Assembly (NCBI GenBank): GCA_024276775.1
Contig: JAJRWO010000070.1
Coordinates: 1 to 12,005, forward strand
Origin: Gammaproteobacteria bacterium
Lineage (GTDB): Bacteria; Pseudomonadota; Gammaproteobacteria; Tenderiales; Tenderiaceae
Length of the DNA stretch: 12,005 nt
Reading direction: 5' to 3'
Shown here: positions 7,337-12,005 of the stretch, piece by piece
Layout: every line of letters begins with the position of its first letter
Position numbering within the stretch: position 1 is the first letter of the stretch
The notes under the pieces: generated by a model
Database searches by the model: none
What the model was told of the DNA's origin: nothing
What the model saw: only the letters and a program-made list of their open reading frames with translations
Program-made: the position numbers and the translations under genes

Positions 7337-8842
7337 ATGAATACGGATATGGAAGAAAAAAAAACGCTTGAACAATGGGTAGAATGCCTCAGCAAGCTTT
7401 ATTTGCCGCTGTTAAAACATTCACACCAGGCGCTAAAGGAAATGGGGGCATATGAAGATGTATCCATGGCCAAACTCTCCAATATCGCACTCACAGATCC
7501 TGGCCTGAGTCTGGCCCTATTACGCGCCGCCTGCTCCATGCCCAGGAGCCGCCTGCAAGATGAAATACACACCGTCGATGCCGCCGCCATGAAACTTGGT
7601 GCTGGCAATATTACCAAAGCCATCGAAGCGATACCGTTTCTCGAAGACAGCATTGATGACGCCAGCAAAACACTCTACATGCAGATTATCGCCCGTGACT
7701 ATCACGCGGCTTACCAGGCCTATGGCTTTGCTCGCGAGCGGGTGGATATGGCCCCCGAGGAATTATTTACCGCGGCCATGCTACATGGCATTGGCACCTT
7801 GATGTTACTGATTCATGGCAATGGTGTTCTTGCCAAGTGCAGCACACTTAATGATCTCGACTCACAAAAAGAAACACTCGGTTTCAGCCTTACTCAATTA
7901 TCTCACGCGCTGGCACAACGCTGGAAACTCTCCAGCTTTATCGTCCAAAGCCTGGAAAAATACGATGAAAACGAACGCCTCAACCCTCGCCTGTACGAGG
8001 TTCAGTTGGCCAGCCAGGTAGCCATCAGCGCAGAAAAGGGCTGGCAAACAGAAGAGATGGAAACACTGATTGAAAAGATTGCTACCCACTTGCGCTGCGA
8101 TATCGAAGCAGCCATCCTTGGGGTGCGCGACAACGCCATTCATTCGGCAGATGAAACCGTGTTCTACGGCGTTACCCCCGCCGCCGCCAGCCTGCCCGAC
8201 CTGGATGAAGATATTCTGAAAACATTCAGCCCACCCGCATCGGATGCCGATGATAAAGAAATAAGCACAGCACCACAAAAACAAAGAAAAGCGCCACCAG
8301 CGGCCAGCCTGGCCGTCATTGATGAACCCTTTTCACCCCTCAATCACGCCATCTTCGACAAGGTTGTGCAGGACATAAAGGCTCAGCTGGCTGACGAATT
8401 CAATCTCGCCGAATTCATGAGCCTAATCAAGCGCGGCTTTCAGGACGGCCTGAAACTCAACCGCGCCTTTTTTGCCATGCTTGAACCGGACAAAAAAAAT
8501 CTCATCTGCAGATTCATTTTTAGCAATGAAACAGGCCTGCGTAACCTGCGTATCCCGGTGAACAACCACAACCTGTTTCAGCGACTGCTGGACAAACCAC
8601 AAGCCATTCGTTGCCGCCAGGAAAACCAACATAAAGTCATCCCTTTAATCCCGCAGGCATTTTATAAATTCATCAACATCAATCAATTTTTTGTCATGAC
8701 CATTCGCACCAAAGGCAAGGCGCTCGGGGTAGTATACGTCGATCGCTATGGCAATGATTATGGCCTCGACCAAACCGACTATGAAACACTTTGTCAATTA
8801 TGCCAGCTACTCTCTAAAGGTTTTGAGCGTTTAGGCAGATAG
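7337..8842 (+). CDS. HDOD domain protein with C-terminal GAF-like domain
   Basis: A 501-residue soluble signalling protein. Residues about 15-230 resemble an HDOD domain: LPLLKHSHQALKEMG, SMAKLSNIALTDPGLSLALLRAA with the typical DP turn, AAMKLGAGNITKAIEAIPF, then FTAAMLHGIGTLMLLIHG. The metal-binding HD residues of true phosphodiesterases are absent, as is usual for HDOD. Residues about 288-332 are a charged, Pro/Ala/Gln-rich linker. Residues about 338-500 resemble a GAF sensory domain (FNLAEFMSLIKRGFQDGLKLNRAFFAML, then VMTIRTKGKALGVVYVDRYG). HDOD proteins often act in motility, two-component or c-di-GMP signalling, but the ligand and partner here are unknown. It is divergent from motAB and upstream of a PilZ gene. 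ATG 7337 is used; the ribosome site is poor (AGGG about 16 nt upstream), and no better in-frame start was found nearby (ATG 7349 has none). Confidence 0.85.
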   Translation: MNTDMEEKKTLEQWVECLSKLYLPLLKHSHQALKEMGAYEDVSMAKLSNIALTDPGLSLALLRAACSMPRSRLQDEIHTVDAAAMKLGAGNITKAIEAIPFLEDSIDDASKTLYMQIIARDYHAAYQAYGFARERVDMAPEELFTAAMLHGIGTLMLLIHGNGVLAKCSTLNDLDSQKETLGFSLTQLSHALAQRWKLSSFIVQSLEKYDENERLNPRLYEVQLASQVAISAEKGWQTEEMETLIEKIATHLRCDIEAAILGVRDNAIHSADETVFYGVTPAAASLPDLDEDILKTFSPPASDADDKEISTAPQKQRKAPPAASLAVIDEPFSPLNHAIFDKVVQDIKAQLADEFNLAEFMSLIKRGFQDGLKLNRAFFAMLEPDKKNLICRFIFSNETGLRNLRIPVNNHNLFQRLLDKPQAIRCRQENQHKVIPLIPQAFYKFININQFFVMTIRTKGKALGVVYVDRYGNDYGLDQTDYETLCQLCQLLSKGFERLGR

Positions 8843-8876
8843 TTTATTTAGAACAGATAAATATAAATAATGTATT

Positions 8877-8893
8877 ATTTTCTACGAGAAAAT
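8877..8893 (+). other. Short AT-rich stem-loop after the HDOD-GAF gene
   Basis: ATTTTCT, loop ACG, AGAAAAT is a perfect 7-bp stem with a 3-nt loop, 35 nt after the stop codon. It is AT-rich and has no T-tract behind it, so it is at best a weak terminator or RNA-end structure. The rest of 8843-9069 holds no gene or strong promoter that I can recognise. Confidence 0.25.
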
Positions 8894-9058
8894 TATCTTA
8901 GGAATGGAAACTATATACGGTTTGCAAATGCTGCTCTGATTTGGTGTCTATTTGACCGCTCCACCAAAGGGGCACGCTGAAGCAGAGAGACGAGTTGTCA
9001 ATGTTATATAACTCCCATTCCTTCGCTCAACCACCTGCTAAACAGGCATGTAAAAACC

Positions 9059-9063
9059 GAGGA
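9059..9063 (+). promoter_or_regulatory. Ribosome-binding site deciding the PilZ start
   Basis: GAGGA ends 6 nt before the ATG at 9070. This selects 9070 rather than the in-frame ATG at 9001 or TTG at 8995, neither of which has such a site. The extra 23-25 residues those starts would add are not PilZ-like. Confidence 0.75.
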
Positions 9064-9069
9064 AACATC

Positions 9070-9468
9070 ATGACGCTTGAAGATCGCAGACACGCACGCA
9101 CACAGGTCAACTACGAAGACGCCAACGACTGTTTTCATCTTGAAGTTTATGATCGTCGCTACGTCCTCAACCGTATTCACGACATTTCCATATCCGGCAC
9201 GGGCATTCAGATTCCCAATGAAATAGAACCTGGCACCCCGGTCAAACTGGTACTCCGCAGCGGCAACCACAGTGTCAGCGTGAATGGTGTTACCGTCTGG
9301 AGCAATCCAATCCCGTTGGGAAAAGACCCAATATTACCCAACCCCAGCTTTCGCACCGGCGTACAATTCGACCCCCGCGATCACAATTGTTCCTTATTTT
9401 TTATGGCCCTGCGCGACTTTATCTCTAACCGTAAAAAACCTGTTCGTCAGGCGCCTGCCCAAGAATAA
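9070..9468 (+). CDS. Single-domain PilZ protein (probable c-di-GMP receptor)
   Basis: A 132-residue protein made of one PilZ domain. Both parts of the c-di-GMP-binding signature are present: RxxxR as R6-RHA-R10 (DRRHART), and D/NxSxxG as D38-ISIS-G43, followed by GIQIP. The later strands end in FRTGVQFDPRD, a typical PilZ closing strand. There is no YcgR-N or other output domain, so it would act by binding a partner, possibly a motor, pilus or enzyme component. The start at 9070 follows a good GAGGA site and puts RxxxR at the very N-terminus, the common arrangement; longer in-frame starts at 9001 (ATG) and 8995 (TTG) look spurious. It lies 227 nt after the HDOD-GAF gene on the same strand. 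Association with motility is inferred only from nearby motAB. The 20-residue C-terminal tail is basic and unstructured. Confidence 0.9.
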   Translation: MTLEDRRHARTQVNYEDANDCFHLEVYDRRYVLNRIHDISISGTGIQIPNEIEPGTPVKLVLRSGNHSVSVNGVTVWSNPIPLGKDPILPNPSFRTGVQFDPRDHNCSLFFMALRDFISNRKKPVRQAPAQE

Positions 9469-9490
9469 CGACCATTGCAAGGACAGGCCA

Positions 9491-9672
9491 TTTTGCGTCA
9501 AAAAGAACCCCAAATGGGGTCACAACAATGCAAAGATTTTAGATCCTGCCAGTGACTGTGCTCACTGACAGGAGACCCTCGAAAGGAAAACTGACAAGTG
9601 TGGGGCGCAGGTAAAAAAACAGCCTGACGCCGATTGCCTCGTTGCATAATGTGGTGGGGATATCCCGGCAAC
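9491..9672. other. Structured intergenic region with four consecutive stem-loops
   Basis: Four potential hairpins follow the PilZ gene. (1) ACCCC-AAAT-GGGGT at 9507-9520, enclosed by TTTGC (9492-9496) pairing with GCAAA (9530-9534). (2) TCCTGCCAGTGA (9544-9555), loop CTGTGC, TCACTGACAGGA (9562-9573), an 11-of-12-bp stem. (3) GGCGCAGG (9604-9611) pairing with CCTGACGCC (9623-9631), one bulged A, with an A-rich loop. (4) GTTGC (9641-9645) pairing with GCAAC (9668-9672) around the palindrome GGGATATCCC (9657-9666). None is followed by a T-tract on the plus strand, so simple rho-independent termination is not shown. There is no open reading frame with a ribosome site. It could be a structured 3' UTR, a small RNA or a decayed repeat element. 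Confidence 0.45.
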
Positions 9673-9685
9673 ACAACTCTTGCTA

Positions 9686-10080
9686 GTGCAGTGTATTAAA
9701 CTGTTTGTAGAGATGTAAGTGTTTTTCTTGCGCGACCTACTTTTACTAAAATATCATTCGCTGACTTTGTCCAGACAAACGGCTTTTTTTTATTGTGTAT
9801 TTCTATAAAGCTCATAATCGATTTTTCAAGCTCTTTGACCGACCTGAACACACCACGTTTCAATTGCTTTTGGGTGAGTAGGCCGAAAAATCTTTCAACC
9901 AAATTCAACCAAGAAGCGCTGGTTGGGATAAAATGCAAATGAACGCGCTTGTTCCGCTTTAATCATCACCTTACTGTTTCATGTTTATGTGTCGAATAAT
10001 TATCAACGATTATTTGACTATAACTCGCATGATCCAGGTATAATATTTTTTTGAATATCGTTGATAATGGTTGGTCAGGC
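9686..10080 (-). pseudogene. Truncated, decayed IS630-family transposase (C-terminal fragment)
   Basis: The minus strand encodes the last third of an IS630/Tc1-type DDE transposase. From about 10070 downwards one frame reads IFKKILYLDHASYSQIIVDN (the second catalytic Asp in VDN), then YSTHKHETVR, two consecutive stop codons (TGA TGA, near 9965), then LKRNKRVHLHFIPTSASWLN and LVERFFGLL, whose Glu is the third catalytic residue. It ends SLQTV with TAA at 9696. After the double stop 80 residues remain open. The N-terminal two thirds, including the first Asp and the DNA-binding part, are missing, so it is inactive. The left edge falls at CTAG (9683-9686), the preferred IS630 target, followed by a probable end sequence GTGCAGTGTATTAAAC. 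No matching inverted copy occurs on the right, so that side is deleted near 10070-10090. Confidence 0.85.
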
Positions 10081-10090
10081 AGAGGGGAGG
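10081..10090 (+). promoter_or_regulatory. Ribosome-binding site for the DUF3025 gene
   Basis: AGAGGGGAGG ends 4 nt before the TTG at 10095. The purine-rich run is the only strong Shine-Dalgarno sequence near this end of the gene and supports TTG 10095 over the in-frame TTG at 10071, which lies inside the transposase remnant. Confidence 0.5.
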
Positions 10091-10094
10091 GAAG

Positions 10095-10967
10095 TTGAAA
10101 CATTATCATTTACTTCCTGGTTGGACCCCGGAGTTTGCATTGGCATCACCAATGTATGCTCCCTTACGCCACTTGGCCAAACATTTTAATGGTTTTGATC
10201 AGTGGCCGGATCTGCGTGATTATCAATATCTTCTAAATACATGGCCAGACACCATTAATACCTTGATGGGTAAGCCGTTAAAAGTCGTTGCCCAAGATGG
10301 TAAGCCTGGTTGTTTTGAAGAACACTATGCGCCACGTATATTTAAAACTGGCGAGTTGCAAACGCGCACGAAAAATTGGCATGATTTTTTTCAATACCTG
10401 ACCTGGTTTATATTTCCGCTGACCAAGGCCCAGATTAATGCCATTCACTTACCCTATGCCCAGCAGCGAATTGAGGTGACGCAACAACGTGGTCGTCGCT
10501 CGCCAGTGGAAAATATGTTGTCGCTGTTTGATGAGGGCGGTGCGATTATTGTTTCATCAGAGCCTTTTCTGTTGCAATTGATCCGTGACTTTAAATGGAA
10601 GGAGTTATTTTGGCAGCATCGCGATGAACTGGAGAAAAGCATGGCTTGCATCACCTTTGGCCATGCTATGTATGAAAAGGGCCTGGCACCTTATATTGGC
10701 ATGACAGCTAACAGTATCTTGATCGAGACAAATCAGGATTTTTTTATTAAGGAAAATGCACAGCAGCTGCAATGGCTGGATAAGCAACTGGCAGCACTGT
10801 TTAAAGCAGGTGATATATTGTGCAAACCTAAAGACCTGCAACCCTTCCCTATTCTTGGTATGCCAGCCTGGGACAGCGATAATAATGTGGAGAAATATTA
10901 TGACAATGTTGATTATTTTCGCCCTGGCCGAAAAGGAAACCATCAAGCCGTATTGGTTAAATGTTAA
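10095..10967 (+). CDS. DUF3025 family protein
   Basis: A 290-residue protein of unknown function. It fits the DUF3025 family by its N-terminal GWTPEFALASPMYAPL (9-24), the QWPDLRDYQYLLN segment, and the central block TGELQTRTKNWHDFFQYLTW (86-105) followed by IFPLTKAQINAIH, then SLFDEGGAIIVSS. The NWHDFF and FP-TK motifs are the family's hallmark. No membrane segments or signal peptide are visible. The start is TTG 10095, chosen for the purine-rich site just upstream. An IS630 fragment ends right before it, so the native promoter and perhaps the original start may have been replaced. Its TAA overlaps the trmO ATG (TAATG), implying coupled translation and perhaps a shared role in RNA metabolism, which is inference. 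Longer in-frame TTG 10071 is less likely. Confidence 0.8.
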   Translation: MKHYHLLPGWTPEFALASPMYAPLRHLAKHFNGFDQWPDLRDYQYLLNTWPDTINTLMGKPLKVVAQDGKPGCFEEHYAPRIFKTGELQTRTKNWHDFFQYLTWFIFPLTKAQINAIHLPYAQQRIEVTQQRGRRSPVENMLSLFDEGGAIIVSSEPFLLQLIRDFKWKELFWQHRDELEKSMACITFGHAMYEKGLAPYIGMTANSILIETNQDFFIKENAQQLQWLDKQLAALFKAGDILCKPKDLQPFPILGMPAWDSDNNVEKYYDNVDYFRPGRKGNHQAVLVKC

Positions 10968-11701
10968 TGAAGTTTGAGCTTGAAGCCATTGGTATTTTGC
11001 ATTCCTGTTTTAAGCAGCGCTTTGGCATTCCGTCACAGGCACGTTTGGCAACAACTGCGCGTGGTTGGATAGAGTTTTATCCCCCCTATGATCGAGAAGA
11101 GGCATTTGTTGGGCTGGAGGGTTTTTCTCATGTCTGGCTGATCTTTCAGTTTCATCAAAGCCTGGATAATGAAGTGAACTTGACTGTTCAGCCGCCGCAA
11201 AAGAATGGTGCCAAATTTGGCTTGTGGGCGACACGAGCGCCGAACCGCCCCAGCCAGATTGGCCAGTCTCTGGTGGAGTTGGAACGGATTGAAACAACTA
11301 AAGCCAAGGTGACATTACACTTAAAAGGGATCGACCTGGTTGAAGGTACACCCATCATTGATATTAAACCTTACTTACCTTATGTTGATGCTATACCTGA
11401 GGCTAAAGGTGGTTTTGCCCATCAAGCACCGCAACCAAGATTACAGGTTGAATTTACTGAGTGTGCAGCACAACAGTTAGCGGCAATAGAAAATAATGAT
11501 GCCGACTTGCGAACGTTGATCATTGAGGTGCTGCAATATGACCCGCGCCCCATCTATTACCGAAAAAATTCGAACAAAAAAGTATTTTCTATGGCCTTAT
11601 ATGATTTGATACTGAGTTTCGAAATTCTGGATGAACGGCATGTCAGTGTCCTGGCTTTGGTCCCTGCCGCAGTGGGTCAAACAGATACTCAAGACCGTTG
11701 A
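10967..11701 (+). CDS. trmO: tRNA (N6-threonylcarbamoyladenosine37-N6)-methyltransferase TrmO
   Basis: A 244-residue TrmO/YaeB/TsaA-family protein that uses S-adenosylmethionine to methylate t6A at position 37 of tRNAThr, giving m6t6A and tuning decoding. Family motifs in order: FELEAIGILHSCFKQRFGIP (3-22), GLEGFSHVWLIFQFH (49-63), LWATRAPNRPSQIGQSLVEL (86-105), which includes the SAM-binding RAPNRP-IG-S motif, EGTPIIDIKPYLPYVD (126-141), and the C-terminal EVLQYDPRPIYYRK (187-200). Length compares with 235 aa in E. coli. The last 12 or so residues after VLALVP extend past the usual C-terminus and lie in the overlap with the convergent gene. The start ATG 10967 shares one base with the DUF3025 stop; ATG 10961 is two codons upstream in frame. 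No separate ribosome site is clear, consistent with coupling. Confidence 0.95.
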   Translation: MKFELEAIGILHSCFKQRFGIPSQARLATTARGWIEFYPPYDREEAFVGLEGFSHVWLIFQFHQSLDNEVNLTVQPPQKNGAKFGLWATRAPNRPSQIGQSLVELERIETTKAKVTLHLKGIDLVEGTPIIDIKPYLPYVDAIPEAKGGFAHQAPQPRLQVEFTECAAQQLAAIENNDADLRTLIIEVLQYDPRPIYYRKNSNKKVFSMALYDLILSFEILDERHVSVLALVPAAVGQTDTQDR

Positions 11702-11900
11702 CCTTAATCTCGTGAACGATGCGTAGCAAATGGCCTAGTTCACCACTGGGAAAACCCTTATGGGCAAACCAGATCACGTAAGGTTCAGGCAGATCGATTA
11801 ACAAATGGTTGGCATATTTACCGAATGGCATGCGATAACCTGCCAGCTTTAACATTAGTTTTGGATCGCCAAAAGGCATGCCGGATATTTTTTCTGTCAT
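11643..11900 (-). CDS. DUF3820 family small protein
   Basis: An 85-residue protein with the compact DUF3820 signature: YRMPFGKYANHLLIDLPEPY (22-41), VIWFAHKGFPSGELGHLLRI and VHEIKVNGLEYLF. In this family the MPFGKYKG, LP--YL-WF, KGFP-G-LG and EIK-NGLE motifs are nearly invariant, and all four can be read here. The molecular function is not established; Pfam describes it as a putative quorum-sensing-regulated virulence factor family, a weak label. The N-terminal DPKLMLKLAGY extends the core. The ATG at 11900 has no strong ribosome site. Its last 59 nt lie antisense to the end of trmO. Its start is 46 nt from the divergent globin gene, so both would share a very short promoter region. Confidence 0.83.
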   Translation of the reverse strand: MTEKISGMPFGDPKLMLKLAGYRMPFGKYANHLLIDLPEPYVIWFAHKGFPSGELGHLLRIVHEIKVNGLEYLFDPLRQGPKPGH

Positions 11901-11946
11901 GGTAGTATTTTAATCTTTGTAGCTTGATATTTCGAGTGAAAAATAA

Positions 11947-12005
11947 ATGGTGAATGAAGCATTAAGTCCTTATCAACGCCTGGGGGGTGAAGTGGCTGTG
12001 CGTCA
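11947..12005 (+). CDS. Probable truncated haemoglobin (group II-like), N-terminus only (partial)
   Basis: The window ends after 19 codons: MVNEALSPYQRLGGEVAVR. PYQRLGGE followed by a hydrophobic pair and Arg is the opening signature of bacterial truncated globins, small haem proteins that bind oxygen or nitric oxide. Group II is suggested by the similarity to proteins beginning PYERLGGE; no haem-binding residue lies within the window, so the group is uncertain. ATG 11947 is used, with a weak GAG-containing site about 11 nt upstream; GTG 11950 is the alternative. Confidence 0.62.
   Translation, partial: MVNEALSPYQRLGGEVAVR

Noticed and set aside
8952..9012. Sigma-70 or sigma-54 promoter before the PilZ gene (TTGACC, GGGGCACG, TATATAAC boxes)
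   Set aside because: None of the boxes has a partner at the correct spacing.
8995..9069. N-terminal extension of the PilZ gene starting at TTG 8995 or ATG 9001
   Set aside because: The extra residues are not PilZ-like and these starts have no good ribosome site. ATG 9070 has GAGGA 6 nt upstream and puts RxxxR at the N-terminus.
9507..9520. ACCCC-AAAT-GGGGT as a rho-independent terminator for the PilZ gene
   Set aside because: The stem is only 5 bp and is followed by CACAACAATG, not a T-tract, so it is reported only as part of the structured region.
9550..9640. Possible c-di-GMP-I (GEMM) riboswitch, because ACAGG, ACC and CGAAAG blocks occur in order downstream of a PilZ gene
   Set aside because: The conserved GGGACGCAAAGCC core and the tetraloop-receptor arm are not present, and no gene start follows on the plus strand for it to regulate except the distant DUF3025 gene. 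A covariance-model search would settle it.
1..12005. CRISPR array, tRNA or rRNA genes, phage genes, toxin-antitoxin or defence genes
   Set aside because: No regularly spaced direct repeats, cloverleaf sequences, rRNA blocks or recognisable phage or defence proteins were found on either strand.

Overview
The window looks like chromosomal DNA from a motile, polarly or peritrichously flagellated gammaproteobacterium. The evidence is a long FadE-type acyl-CoA dehydrogenase with N-terminal membrane segments, a FadI-type thiolase and a FadJ/FadB-type partner, an E. coli-like MotA/MotB pair, TrmO, and DUF3025 and DUF3820 proteins. No species can be named from the sequence alone.

Positions 1-6837 are all on the minus strand. 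Read in the direction of transcription, they hold motA-motB (flagellar stator), a YiiX-like permuted papain-fold protein, then a tight fatty-acid beta-oxidation block: fadE, a fadI-like thiolase, and the first 26 codons of a fadJ/fadB-like multifunctional enzyme that leaves the window. Spacings inside the fad block are 1 and 3 nt, and the YiiX-like gene ends only 20 nt before fadE, so those four genes are probably one transcript. motAB sits 135 nt upstream of them and may be a separate unit.

Positions 6838-7336 are a 499-nt divergent intergenic region between motA and a plus-strand HDOD-GAF gene. It holds two candidate FliA (sigma-28) promoters, one facing each way. Between them lies a 185-bp element with 22-bp terminal inverted repeats (20/22 matching) that looks like a MITE. 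Next on the plus strand come the HDOD-GAF signalling protein (7337-8842) and a single-domain PilZ protein (9070-9468) with both c-di-GMP-binding motifs. With motAB this forms a small motility/second-messenger neighbourhood.

Positions 9469-10094 have no intact gene. They hold a run of four stem-loops (9491-9672) and a decayed, truncated IS630-family transposase on the minus strand, starting at a CTAG site. The fragment abuts the start of a plus-strand DUF3025 gene. That gene is translationally coupled (TAATG) to trmO, the tRNA t6A37 N6-methyltransferase gene. The 3' end of trmO overlaps by 59 nt a convergent DUF3820 gene. The window ends in the first codons of a probable truncated haemoglobin.

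I did not find a clearly new multi-gene system. The best candidates for a second look are the MITE-like element between the two flagellar-type promoters, the structured intergenic stretch after the PilZ gene, the YiiX-like enzyme joined to fadE, and the DUF3025-trmO pair.
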